DNA of 49,992 bases from Terriglobales bacterium (GTDB lineage: Bacteria > Acidobacteriota > Terriglobia > Terriglobales > Acidobacteriaceae). The stretch lies in NCBI GenBank assembly GCA_016185365.1, contig JACPNP010000011.1, forward strand, positions 1 to 49,992. The letters are read 5' to 3'. Every line of letters starts with the position of its first letter. Position 1 is the first letter of the stretch. Positions 17,101 to 24,189 of this stretch are shown here, one piece after another. The notes beneath the pieces are model-generated. The model was not told the origin of the DNA. It saw only the letters and a list, made by a program, of their open reading frames with translations, and ran no database searches. Both the position numbers and the translations under genes were made by a program.

Positions 17101-17302
17101 CAGTGGCTTGGCAGGGTTCAAGAAGGTCTCGGGAGCCGACATCCGAGGGATCGACAAAGCGATCCAAGATGCCAAGTGGCGTATTCCGTTCCCCCCGGGA
17201 TCTGCGACTCGGATCCTCCGTCGCGGAATCGTCGTCTGCTCGAACATCTCTGGATGCAATTTGGTCTTGCAGCAGGCTGATGACGTAAAGGACCTAGAGT
17301 AG
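14159..17302 (+). CDS. DUF3857-transglutaminase-TPR protein
   Basis: A 1047-residue, probably exported protein (short hydrophobic N-terminus VCLCLLTLVAAYPQQ). Residues about 40-240 match DUF3857, a beta-rich domain. A transglutaminase-like cysteine protease core follows, with Cys about 316 in GYGDCKDKHTLL, His about 361 in LDHVMTV, and Asp about 376 in WMDSTSE. The last 400 residues contain TPR-like helical repeats (LRQAAQLEPQRAVELKGLGFAL, EMLEAALQKTPNNISYLNGLAETRF, ALEKALTLDDSGSASNNVAYQL). This arrangement is widespread in Acidobacteria and Bacteroidetes, with unknown substrate. The base composition appears lower in GC than the neighbours, and it lies between plsX and fabD, suggesting later insertion. 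Confidence 0.85.
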   Translation: MPSKIQSVCLCLLTLVAAYPQQRPEPASQIEPDFSNEAIVIEKLLIRDDFENDGTINRTVTYRARVQSEAGVKALGLIRFVYDNRRERMTPTVRVRHADGTVVMSPTEEIQEITADISREAPMYTDIREKHVPVKGLRTGDVLEYEVQDRTSTPLIPGHFFITYTFERNDIVLEESYTATFPAGRAVTILSPDRKPTRREEQGRTILVWTSSNLKRPSSKDIDRVRFADVRLTTFVDWKELGDWYATLMAERAEPTPDITAKVIELTKDSALAEDKIRKIYDFVSTRFRYISVNLGIGSVQPHAAGEVFRNGYGDCKDKHTLLSAMLKAIGIRSIPALTLANKYARDEHFPEFPAPPALDHVMTVAELPGNKTLWMDSTSEVAPFQALLPVFRGNFALLARPDGRSTLEKAPDALPYPAKETFQVVGKLGEDGTMVAKVERTFRSDAEIGLRSAYHHLPRSQWEALTQQFSLASGFGGEVTNVTVSEPEDLLNPFKISYDYKRLKYSDWENLQLTPPLPPTLRFNLAEFAKVKEALPLGNAGLELDYHAEVELWPNEKIAVQVPLELENDILGYRSSYELRGSKWLANRNLRLKLAEIPPERVAAIRELSEKINRHESEYQALYARGDRPEQHFGSDLFGPARAKLQGLAGKDPAAAAQFMRSKVAEEPEILIWRIMLATFLRQSGRIREAKDELRQAAQLEPQRAVELKGLGFALMSEAMYPEAESVWKRFIKLSPDDGDGPGNLSQVFMKTGRHQEAAEMLEAALQKTPNNISYLNGLAETRFRLGQDDLALAALEKALTLDDSGSASNNVAYQLAEKGKFLARADELSHATVKKAEEECSEIALEDLEQQDLARMHALEAAWDTQGWIYHRRNDPDNAIVYLQAAWALSQDPEISFHLAEVYVSQGKSLLANRYYANAAAMPKGHAESRQVLVKRVGAAVAERLIGNSRTGLTEERTLKLPQLERTFMSADYFFLFTPSGLAGFKKVSGADIRGIDKAIQDAKWRIPFPPGSATRILRRGIVVCSNISGCNLVLQQADDVKDLE

Positions 17303-17323
17303 AAGCCTCTGCGGCGGAAAGCG

Positions 17324-18264
17324 CTAGTGCGCGTGGGCGCGCTTGTGGCTGATCTCCTGCTCGATCTTGGCGTTGATCTTGGTCGTCGCGAACTGGGCGG
17401 CCACGCGGATGGCGTTCTTCATGGCGTTCGCGTTCGAGCTGCCATGCGCGACGATGCACACGCCTTTCACGCCCAGCAGCGGGGCGCCGCCGTACTCGGA
17501 GTAGTCGAGGCGCTTCTTGAAATTGCCGAAGGCCTGGCGGGAGAGCAGCGCACCCACCTGCGAGGTGATGGTGGATTGCAGCGCCTCTTTCAGCAGGTAG
17601 CGCACCGCCTCGACCAGACCTTCCGAGACTTTCAGCGCCACGTTGCCGATAAAGCCGTCGCAGACGATGACGTCGGCGTTGCCGTTATAGAGGTCGCGTC
17701 CCTCGACGTTGCCGATGAAGTTGATGGGCAGGTGCTTGAGCCGCGGATACGCCTCCTTGGTCAGCTCGTTGCCCTTGCCTTCTTCCTCGCCCACGGAGAG
17801 CAGCCCCACGCGCGGACGGGCGATGCCGAAGATGGAGCGTGAGTAGATCTCGCCCATGATGGCGAACTGCTCCAGGTTCTGCGGCTTGCAATCGACATTG
17901 GCGCCCACGTCCACCATGATGGCGGCCGTGCCCTTCGAGGTGGGAAAGACGGCGGCCAGCGCCGGCCGATCCACATGCGGCAGCGTGCCCAGCACCACTT
18001 TGGCCGTGGCCATGGCGGCGCCGGTATTGCCGGCGGTGATGAAGCCACCTTGTCCTCCATGGTGATGTGTTCGGAGGCGTGGACGATCTCGATGGGAAGA
18101 TCAGCGGCGGCGGGATAGTGCTTCAGCTCGGCCTTGAGCTGGTGCTCCGGGCCGACCAGCAGCACCCGCACGTCATAGTGGCGGGTGGCGAGGATGGCGC
18201 CTTCGATCTCGGGCTTGGGGGCCTTGTCTGACCCCATGGCATCTACGGCGATGACAGTGGGCAT
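17324..18264 (-). pseudogene. plsX: plsX, phosphate acyltransferase, internally deleted and frameshifted
   Basis: PlsX makes acyl-phosphate from acyl-ACP for phospholipid synthesis. The N-terminus (MPTVIAVDAMGSDKAPKPE, ATG 18264) reads in one frame through [11 protein letters not shown], ending near 18049. The remainder ([18 protein letters not shown] to the end) reads in another frame from 18046. Compared with family members, about 26 residues between these points, including the usual SSMRVALELV segment, are missing along with the frame. Both halves are otherwise well conserved ([29 protein letters not shown]), so the lesion is recent, or an assembly error. It lies downstream of rpmF with 48 bases between. 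Confidence 0.85.
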
Positions 18265-18312
18265 GGGTGGGCCGGGGTCAGCATACACGACGGCTGGCCG
18301 GAGCAGCGAAGA

Positions 18313-18498
18313 TCAACCGGCTTTTTCCACGTCCATCACTTCGCGGCCCTTGTAGTGGCCGCATTTGGGGCAGGCGCGGTGCGGCATCTTGCGTTCGTGG
18401 CAGTTGGGACATTCGCTCAGCGAATTCGCGGTGAGATGGTCGTGGGCGCGGCGGGTGGAGGTGCGGCGCTTGGAATGACGTCGTTTTGGATTCGGCAT
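18313..18498 (-). CDS. rpmF: 50S ribosomal protein L32
   Basis: A 61-residue L32: basic N-terminus MPNPKRRHSKRRTSTRRAHD, then the zinc-binding cysteines in CPNCHERKMPHRACPKCGHYKGR (four Cys as two CxxC pairs), so this is the zinc-bound form. Length is normal. It lies 40 bases after yceD and before plsX, the common yceD-rpmF-plsX order. Confidence 0.97.
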   Translation of the reverse strand: MPNPKRRHSKRRTSTRRAHDHLTANSLSECPNCHERKMPHRACPKCGHYKGREVMDVEKAG

Positions 18499-18538
18499 GG
18501 TGACAACCCTTCGTGTGAACTCGTTCCCGCAAGCGGGA

Positions 18539-19093
18539 TCAGTGATCTTTCAACTTGTCGCGCAATCCCGCCAGCGCGTCCCAGCGCGGGTCCGTCCTGT
18601 GTTCCACGCACTGGCAACTACCCGTGTTCCAGTTCATCCCGCAATGCGGGCAAAGTCCCTTGCAATCCTCACGGCACAGGGCGCGCAACGGCACCGCCAA
18701 CAGCACCTGCTCGCGGAGTACGTCCACCAGCGGCAGTCCCTGGCCCTGGAAGAACCCGACCTCGGCGTCCGCTTCGTGGATGGCCACATCATCGGCGGCT
18801 TCCAGGGTCGCAGCCGGACGATACAACAGATCGAAGCCGGCGGCCAGCGGCAATTCCACCGGCTCCAGACAACGGGCACAGTGTACGCCCACGCGGGTGG
18901 CGTACTTGCCCACCACGCGGATGTCCTTGACCACCTTTTTTCCGCCGTGATGCTCTTCGATCAGCTCGGCCTGGCCGGAGGTCTTGAGGCCATCGACCTG
19001 GATCACCTCGGGGCCGAAATCGATGCGGCCGGGAGCAAGGGTCTCCGCGAACGGCATCTTGCGGAGTTCCAATTCATGGATGTCGAAGAACAT
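18539..19093 (-). CDS. yceD: DUF177 / YceD family protein
   Basis: A 184-residue protein of the DUF177 family, linked in E. coli and plants to 23S rRNA accumulation and usually encoded before rpmF. Conserved features include the CARCLEPV motif (about 82), the acidic Asp/Glu-rich segment, and a C-terminal CREDCKGLCPHCGMNWN metal-binding-like cluster. I choose ATG 19093 (MFFDIHELELRK) with GAGGG nine bases upstream over the longer ATG 19129 form. A promoter and a leader terminator lie upstream (19181-19210, 19128-19155). Confidence 0.93.
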   Translation of the reverse strand: MFFDIHELELRKMPFAETLAPGRIDFGPEVIQVDGLKTSGQAELIEEHHGGKKVVKDIRVVGKYATRVGVHCARCLEPVELPLAAGFDLLYRPAATLEAADDVAIHEADAEVGFFQGQGLPLVDVLREQVLLAVPLRALCREDCKGLCPHCGMNWNTGSCQCVEHRTDPRWDALAGLRDKLKDH

Positions 19094-19127
19094 CGGGTCG
19101 GCCCTCGTGTGCGGCCGTAAGGCTTCC

Positions 19128-19155
19128 AAAAAAAGAACTGGCTGTCTCAGCCAGT
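19128..19155 (-). terminator. Leader terminator (possible attenuator) before yceD
   Basis: On the minus strand ACTGGCTG (19155-19148) pairs with CAGCCAGT (19144-19137) around a three-base loop, followed by TTC and seven T residues. It lies after a strong promoter (19210-19181) and only 35 bases before the yceD start, so it sits within the leader of the yceD-rpmF-plsX message. It could simply end transcripts from the pilin side, or act as an attenuator. Confidence 0.75.
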
Positions 19156-19180
19156 CTTTGGGACATCAAGTCTAACTGTA

Positions 19181-19210
19181 AGAATACAGGCGGCTTGGCT
19201 GGGCTGTCAA
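19181..19210 (-). promoter_or_regulatory. Promoter of yceD-rpmF-plsX
   Basis: On the minus strand TTGACA (19210-19205) and TATTCT (19186-19181) are 18 bases apart, close to the sigma-70 consensus. Predicted start near 19174 gives a leader of about 80 bases that contains the hairpin with T-run at 19155-19128. Confidence 0.75.
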
Positions 19211-19241
19211 GCAAGTGCGCCCATCAAGACTTGCTGGCGGG

Positions 19242-19421
19242 CTAGGATGGGCGGGGCCGCAAGCAGATCTCACACTTGCAGTTGAAATCCGGGTCGTTGT
19301 CACGCTCTTCGTGGCCGCATTGGGGGCAACAATAATGCCCCGGCTTGCCCTCGACCTCGACTGTCGGCTGCGGATACATGCCCCAAACACAGCATCCGTT
19401 GGCGCAGGAACTCACGGGCAT
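19242..19421 (-). CDS. Small Cys-rich protein (zinc-ribbon or metallothionein-like)
   Basis: A 59-residue open frame with nine cysteines: C6, C10 and C11 near the start, then GHYCCPQCGHEE (C31, C32, C35), and NCKCEICLRP (C48, C50, C53). The CCPxC and CxCxxC groupings suggest bound zinc or another soft metal. It begins eight bases after the stop of the downstream pilin, on the same strand, so it may be co-transcribed with it. No clear ribosome binding site. I know no family match. The cysteine pattern is unlikely to arise by chance in noncoding DNA, but this is a short frame and the call is tentative. Confidence 0.5.
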   Translation of the reverse strand: MPVSSCANGCCVWGMYPQPTVEVEGKPGHYCCPQCGHEERDNDPDFNCKCEICLRPRPS

Positions 19422-19428
19422 GCGGATC

Positions 19429-19911
19429 TCATTGGAACGACTGCGAACAAGCCGTGCCGCCGACCGGGTCCACCTTGATCGACATCACGCTGCCGGAACA
19501 GAATCCGCGCACGCCGGTGGAGCCGGGCGTTTTGGGAACGCCGGTCACGTCGTAATAATTCACCGGCACGCCGGACGGATTCTCGATGTTGAACAGATAG
19601 CCGCTCTTCTGGCACGGTTGCGAGGCGCATCCGAGGACCCAATCCAGCAGTCCGGCGGCGTTGGAAGTCGCCAGTGCGCTGCCCGCGGGAGGCGCCAGCT
19701 TGACCAGTGAGTCAGAGTACCCGACCGTCGGATAGGTCGTAGCGTAGGTCACCTGCGCTGTGGTGATGGCGCGGACGGAGGCCACGGCGGAGGCCTCATT
19801 GGCGCTCATCTTGGCGCGCATCATGTTGGGGATGGCGATGGCGGCGATGACCAAAATGATCGCGACCACGATCAACAGTTCTATCAGGGAGAAACCCTGT
19901 TGCTTGCGCAT
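19429..19911 (-). CDS. Type IV major-pilin-like protein (second copy)
   Basis: A 160-residue type IV pilin or pseudopilin starting at ATG 19911. The prepilin peptidase site is MRKQQG|FSLIELLIVVAI, with Gly before the cut and Glu5 after it; then the hydrophobic assembly helix and NEASAVASVRAITTAQ, typical of the acidobacterial and deltaproteobacterial PilA/GspG-like group. A disulfide pair probably joins GCASQPC or the late Cys residues. It is a paralogue of the pilin 47 bases upstream (shared NEASAV, YPTVGY, GCASQPCQKSGY), so this is a tandem duplication. The longer frame back to 19977 lies inside the neighbour and is rejected. Confidence 0.9.
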   Translation of the reverse strand: MRKQQGFSLIELLIVVAIILVIAAIAIPNMMRAKMSANEASAVASVRAITTAQVTYATTYPTVGYSDSLVKLAPPAGSALATSNAAGLLDWVLGCASQPCQKSGYLFNIENPSGVPVNYYDVTGVPKTPGSTGVRGFCSGSVMSIKVDPVGGTACSQSFQ

Positions 19912-19958
19912 GCCTACCTCGGCGATTGTATGTAGCTGCGGACGGGAAAACGGGAATA

Positions 19959-20438
19959 CTAGATGTTGATTGTACAAGAGGTCCCACCGGCCGGGTCGAA
20001 ACGCACCAAGCCCCGCTCATCCGTGCAGAATCCGCGGGTGCCGGAAGCGCCGACGTTCGCGGGAACCCCGGTGAGCGTGTAGACGCTGATGGGCGTGCCA
20101 CTCGTGCCGGAGATCTCGAACTTGTAGCCGCTTTTTTGGCAGGGCTGAGAGGCACAGCCAAGAACGTCATCGACCAGCCCGGATTTGTTCTGGTCGGGCG
20201 GGGTCCCCGAACCGGGAGGTCCGAGCTTCGCCAGATCATCCGCATAGCCTACGGTAGGATACGTGCTGAGGTAGCTGATCTGGGCCGTGTTGATGGCCCG
20301 CAGAGAATAGACCGCCGAGGCCTCATTGGCCGCGATGCGGGAGCGAATCAGATTGGGCATGGCGATGGCGGCGATCACGAGAATGATCGCCACAACGATC
20401 AGTAGTTCAATGAGCGAAAAACCTTTGTCCCGGCGCAT
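19959..20438 (-). CDS. Type IV major-pilin-like protein (first copy)
   Basis: A 159-residue prepilin starting at ATG 20438 with GAGGGG just upstream. The leader is very short (MRRDKG) before FSLIELLIVVAI, with Glu5 of the mature chain present. The helix continues to IRSRIAANEASAVYSLRAINTAQ, followed by a C-terminal domain with Cys residues (GCASQPC, GFCTDE, SCTI). It is first in a two-pilin operon with the copy at 19429. The upstream 308 bases (20439-20746) hold no gene; a TATATT box on the minus strand near 20575-20570 may be the promoter. Confidence 0.9.
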   Translation of the reverse strand: MRRDKGFSLIELLIVVAIILVIAAIAMPNLIRSRIAANEASAVYSLRAINTAQISYLSTYPTVGYADDLAKLGPPGSGTPPDQNKSGLVDDVLGCASQPCQKSGYKFEISGTSGTPISVYTLTGVPANVGASGTRGFCTDERGLVRFDPAGGTSCTINI

Positions 20439-20746
20439 AGGTCCCCTCTTCAAGATGCTGGGTAGAAATATTGGCCGTATCCCGGGGGTCTAGGGTATGA
20501 GTGAAGCCCGCATGACTGTCCGCGGCTTCTGGAGAGGGATATCTCCGAGGGAGTGGAGAAAATATACCATCTCCGGCCCTGATTCGAGAAAGGAAATCGG
20601 ACAATGGCTTCGGTAACGCCCGTAATCCATTGCGGTGTTACTGATACCTATGACACGTACCGGCAGCCACGGAAATTCAAGCTCCGCCCTCAGTCTGGTT
20701 CCGATGTACACTGAGCGCAGCAGGCCTTACGCCAGGTATTCGCCCT
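20439..20746. other. Divergent intergenic region between pilins and dinB
   Basis: No gene seen. It must hold promoters for the pilin operon (minus strand) and dinB (plus strand). A TATATT sequence lies on the minus strand near 20575, but no convincing -35 box is paired with it. I looked for a cyclic-di-GMP riboswitch, known upstream of pilin genes in some bacteria, and do not see its conserved pieces. Confidence 0.5.
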
Positions 20747-22027
20747 ATGAGTTTGCCCTCCGGCAAGACCTACTTTCACGTGGACATGGACGCGTTCTTC
20801 GTGTCCGTGGAGGAGTTGTTCGACCCCGGCCTGAAGGGCAAAGCGGTAGTGGTCGGCGGACAGCGCGACGAACGGGGTGTGGTCTCGGCGGCGAGTTATG
20901 AGGCGCGCAAGTTCGGCGTGCACTCGGCCATGCCGTTGCGCACGGCGGCCAAGCTTTGTCCGCAGGCGATCTTCGTGAACGGGCATCCGGACCGGTATCG
21001 GGAGTGCTCGAAGAGGATCTACGAAGTGCTCTGCCGGTTCTCGCCGCTGGTGGAGATGGCGTCGATCGACGAGGCGTATCTCGACATGACCGGCACCGAG
21101 CGATTGTACGGGCCGCCGTTGCGCGCCGCCCATGAACTCCATCAGACGATGAAACGGGAGACGCAGATGAACTGCTCCATCGGGATTGCCGGGTCGCGCG
21201 TGGTGGCAAAGATCACCAGCGACCAGGCAAAACCGAACGGCGTGCTGTGGGTGGTCCCCGGCACGGAAGCAGCCTTCCTCGCGCCGCTGGACATCCGCAA
21301 GATGCCGGGCGTGGGCAAAGTGACGGAGAAAAAGCTGCACGACCTGGGCATTCGCACCATCGGCGAATTGGCGCAGCAACAGGACAAGTACTTACACGAA
21401 CAACTCGGCGAGTGGGGCTTGTCGCTGGCGGCCAAAGCGCGCGGCGAAGATGCCGGCGGCTGGTATGACACCGAGATCGGCGAGGAGGACGGGCCGAGAT
21501 CCATCAGCCACGAGCACACGTTCAACCAGGACATCGCGGAACAGGGAGAGCTGGAAGGCATGTTGCTGCGATTGTGCGAGATGGTGGGGCGGCGTTTGCG
21601 CGAGCACGGCCTGCACGCGCGCACGCTTCACCTCAAACTGCGCTACTCGGACTTCCGCACCATCACCCGCGCCCATTCCCTGCCCCAGCCGACACAGTTG
21701 GACAACGAGATCTATCGCGAGGTCCGCGCGTTGTTCCGCGCCAACTGGAGATCCGGACACGCCGTGCGCCTGCTGGGCGTGGGCACGGCGAACTTCGATG
21801 AGCCGGGCGGACAGATCGGACTGCTCGACGCTTCCACGCCGCATCGCTGGGAAAAAGCGCTGAACGCGGCGGACCGGCTGCGCGACAAGTTCGGCGACGG
21901 CAGCGTACGTCTGGGCAGCGGTATGAGGCGCGTGATCCGGGAGAAGACGCATGAAGCGTTGCCGGACGCGCAGGGGAAAAAGCCGTTCACCACGAAGGAC
22001 ACGAAGGAACACAAAGGGGAAAGCTAA
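20747..22027 (+). CDS. dinB: DNA polymerase IV
   Basis: A 426-residue Y-family translesion polymerase. The catalytic carboxylates are in YFHVDMDAFFVSVE and MASIDEAYLDMTG; NGHPDRYRECS and GIAGSRVVAKITSDQAKPNG are typical finger/palm motifs, and MPGVGKVTEKKLHDLGI is the helix-hairpin-helix. The little-finger domain follows to about residue 395. The last dozen residues (TTKDTKEHKGES) are encoded by a dispersed noncoding repeat (from 21988), so the native C-terminus has probably been replaced. No beta-clamp motif is evident in that tail. Confidence 0.95.
   Translation: MSLPSGKTYFHVDMDAFFVSVEELFDPGLKGKAVVVGGQRDERGVVSAASYEARKFGVHSAMPLRTAAKLCPQAIFVNGHPDRYRECSKRIYEVLCRFSPLVEMASIDEAYLDMTGTERLYGPPLRAAHELHQTMKRETQMNCSIGIAGSRVVAKITSDQAKPNGVLWVVPGTEAAFLAPLDIRKMPGVGKVTEKKLHDLGIRTIGELAQQQDKYLHEQLGEWGLSLAAKARGEDAGGWYDTEIGEEDGPRSISHEHTFNQDIAEQGELEGMLLRLCEMVGRRLREHGLHARTLHLKLRYSDFRTITRAHSLPQPTQLDNEIYREVRALFRANWRSGHAVRLLGVGTANFDEPGGQIGLLDASTPHRWEKALNAADRLRDKFGDGSVRLGSGMRRVIREKTHEALPDAQGKKPFTTKDTKEHKGES
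21988..22020 (+). repeat. CACGAAGGA repeat forming the dinB 3' end
   Basis: CACCACGAAGGACACGAAGG continues to AACACAAAGGGGA. A second copy beginning TACCACGAAGGACACGAAGG lies at 22622-22650 in the gene-free stretch downstream. The repeat is built from CACGAAGG-like units and encodes the TTKDTKEHKGE tail of DinB. Confidence 0.75.
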
Positions 22028-22077
22028 AATCTTCCAAGCCGGTGGCCATAGATGTGTTGCATGATCTCGGTGATCGG

Positions 22078-22563
22078 TCAGAAGCGGCAGGGGATGGGGG
22101 AGAAGCTGATGACCTTGGTCCGGCTTTCGACCCAGAGGCAGGCGGGATCGCCGCGTCCGTTGATGCGGGCGGCCACGACCACGCCGGTGGCTTTGGTCAG
22201 CTTGCTGCGCGGCGTGACGGAGCCTTCGATCTTGTGCTGCGTGATCTTGCCCCACTCACCACCCGGGCCCCAATCAAGCTGGAATTGCCCGAAGGTGTAT
22301 TCCTTGTAGCGCTCCACGTGCTGCTCCCACTCAGGGTCGGCGTTCCACAGAGCGAAAGCGGTCTTGTAATCCTCGCGTTCGACCGCGGAGAGGAACTTGT
22401 CCACCACGCGCTCCTCGGGCCAGTTCCAGTAGAACCACAGCAACGGCGGCGCGGTCACGATCAAGACGACCACTGCAATGCCCACCCACTTCAATATGCG
22501 CGCGCGGCGGGCGGCACGTTGCTCGGCAATGGGATCGAGCGGTGGAGTGTTGAGCAGGCTCAT
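22078..22563 (-). CDS. Single-pass membrane protein of unknown function
   Basis: A 161-residue protein with a cytoplasmic basic N-terminus (EQRAARRARILKW), one membrane helix (about 27-45, WVGIAVVVLIVTAPPLLWFYW), and an extracytoplasmic domain starting EERVVDKFLSAVEREDYKTAFALW, reminiscent of small DUF4878-like or SnoaL-like folds with the helical start xVxxFxxAlxxxDyxxAy. The C-terminus has WVESRTKVISFSPIPC. I cannot assign a function. It converges on dinB, 50 bases apart. Confidence 0.7.
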   Translation of the reverse strand: MSLLNTPPLDPIAEQRAARRARILKWVGIAVVVLIVTAPPLLWFYWNWPEERVVDKFLSAVEREDYKTAFALWNADPEWEQHVERYKEYTFGQFQLDWGPGGEWGKITQHKIEGSVTPRSKLTKATGVVVAARINGRGDPACLWVESRTKVISFSPIPCRF

Positions 22564-22900
22564 GGCGCGGTCACCATTTTAGACGGGAATCAACGCTGGC
22601 GAGTTCCCGGATGCCAGCAATTACCACGAAGGACACGAAGGTGCACAGAGAAAAGCGCTGCGCCGTAACCAGGAAAGTCAGGCCTTGATCGCCAGAGAGC
22701 GTCAGGACGCGGTCGGCAAGGAAAGTCAGGGCGCGGGTTTACCCGCGCCGAACGACGCCCGCAAATATTCTCTCGGCGGGCTTAAGATCCGTCCGAGGCT
22801 AAAGCCTCGGACGCCATTTGTGGGTCGGTGACCGGTGCGGGTAAACCCGCACCCTGACTGTGACCCTTCCGGGTAAACCCGCGCCCAGGCCGACGAAGGT
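22564..22900. repeat. Gene-free stretch of REP-like palindromes
   Basis: No gene seen. The region holds one CACGAAGG repeat (22622-22650) and four palindromes: GGCGCGGGTTTACCCGCGCC (22730-22749), GTCCGAGGCTAAAGCCTCGG (22791-22810), GGTGCGGGTAAACCCGCACC (22834-22853) and a partial CCGGGTAAACCCG (22869-22881). The GGGTTTACCC and GGCTAAAGCC cores define two related REP groups. GGAAAGTCAGG-type sequence recurs beside them. Confidence 0.75.
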
Positions 22901-24112
22901 TCAGTCTTTGGAGTAGCGGTTGCGTTTTTTGTCCGCGTGGCGCTCAAGCGCGAGATCGATCAAACGGGAGATGAGCGTGGTGTAGGGCAGGCCGCTGGCC
23001 GCCCACAGCTTGGGATACATGCTGATGGAGGTGAAGCCGGGCAGAGTGTTGATCTCATTCACATAGAACTTGCCGGACTTGGGGTCCATGAGGAAGTCCA
23101 CGCGCGCCATGCCGGCGCAATCGGTGGCCTGGAAGGCGGCGACGGCCAGACCCTGTACCTCGCGCATTTTCGTTTTTGTGATCTTCGCGGGGATGAGAAG
23201 CTGCGAACCCTCGTCTAGATACTTGGCGGCGTAATCGTAGAACTCGGCGGAAGGAACGACCTCACCGGCGACGGAGGCTTGCGGGGCATCGTTGCCGAGG
23301 ACGGAGACCTCGATCTCACGCGCCTTGCCCTTCTTGCCACCCACGCCGGCCTCGACCACGAGCTTGCGGTCGAACTGCGCGGCCAGTTCCATGGCCGCAG
23401 GCAGTTCCTTCGCATCGTGTACCTTGGAGATGCCGACGGACGAGCCGAGATTTGCCGGCTTCACGAACACGGGATATTTCAGCCTGCTCTCGATCGCGCG
23501 GCGGGATTTCTTTGGGTCTTTCGCCCATTCGCTGCGCAGCACAGTCACATGCTTCACGATGGGCAGGCCTGCAGCAGCGAAGAGGCGCTTCATCACGTCC
23601 TTGTCCATGCCAGCGGCGGAGCCGAGCACGCCGGCGCCGACATAGGCGATGTCGGCCAGTTCGAGCAGGCCCTGGATGGTGCCGTCTTCTCCAAAGGTGC
23701 CGTGCAAGACGGGAAAGATGACATCCACATTGATGTGCCCGCCGTGTGGCACAGAAGCCTGCCCTGAGCCAGGCCGAAGGGTCCCCGGCTGTGAAGTGGA
23801 GAACGGGACCAGCGAATCCGATGCCGGCACCGGGGGCACGATGAACTCCTCACCCCTGGCGAGGATGGCGGCGGAGGTGGTGGCGCCGGGGTCGCCGGCA
23901 CGCAGATGTTTTTCCCCCACGACCGGTTTGCCTTGCAGCAACAGCTCGGCGTGCGCGGAGGTGACCCACTGTCCGCTCTTGGTGATGCCGATGGGCACCA
24001 CCTCGTATTTCTCTTTGTCGATGGCCTGGATGACCGACGCGGCGGAAAGCAGCGAGACCTCGTGCTCGCCACTGCGTCCGCCGAAGAGGATGCCGACCCG
24101 GAGTTTTTTCAT
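22901..24112 (-). CDS. ddl: D-alanine--D-alanine ligase
   Basis: An ATP-grasp ligase that joins two D-Ala for peptidoglycan. The N-terminus has [21 protein letters not shown]; then [34 protein letters not shown], the lysine-containing [17 protein letters not shown], the ATP-site ARVDFLMD, and [21 protein letters not shown]. Length (403) is a little over the usual 310-370. The excess lies partly in [19 protein letters not shown] (about 106-124), which is encoded by a dispersed 48-base repeat at 23746-23793. This falls in a loop before the VFPVLHG strand, so the enzyme is likely still active. Confidence 0.95.
   Translation of the reverse strand: MKKLRVGILFGGRSGEHEVSLLSAASVIQAIDKEKYEVVPIGITKSGQWVTSAHAELLLQGKPVVGEKHLRAGDPGATTSAAILARGEEFIVPPVPASDSLVPFSTSQPGTLRPGSGQASVPHGGHINVDVIFPVLHGTFGEDGTIQGLLELADIAYVGAGVLGSAAGMDKDVMKRLFAAAGLPIVKHVTVLRSEWAKDPKKSRRAIESRLKYPVFVKPANLGSSVGISKVHDAKELPAAMELAAQFDRKLVVEAGVGGKKGKAREIEVSVLGNDAPQASVAGEVVPSAEFYDYAAKYLDEGSQLLIPAKITKTKMREVQGLAVAAFQATDCAGMARVDFLMDPKSGKFYVNEINTLPGFTSISMYPKLWAASGLPYTTLISRLIDLALERHADKKRNRYSKD
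23746..23793 (+). repeat. 48-base dispersed repeat inside ddl
   Basis: GTGGCACAGAAGCCTGCCCT is the first part and CCCCGGCTGTG the end. It matches 44 of 48 bases of an intergenic copy in opposite orientation at 24927-24974; a partial copy lies at 8121-8143. Here it is inside the ddl coding sequence, in frame and without a stop. Confidence 0.85.
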
Positions 24113-24149
24113 GCAGGGTCTATTTCACCACAGAGCGGCAAGATATTCA

Positions 24150-24179
24150 TTGACGTAACCGGCGCCACGCGGGAATAAT
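24150..24179 (+). promoter_or_regulatory. Promoter of the RDD gene
   Basis: TTGACG (24150-24155) and AATAAT (24174-24179) are 18 bases apart, and the ATG at 24190 follows only ten bases after the -10 box. The transcript would have a leader of about three bases, so a leaderless message is likely. Confidence 0.55.
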
Positions 24180-24189
24180 CGGCGGCATC

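Noticed and set aside
20439-20746. Cyclic-di-GMP riboswitch before the pilin genes
   Set aside because: Known in some pilin leaders, but the conserved bases and paired helices are not seen here.
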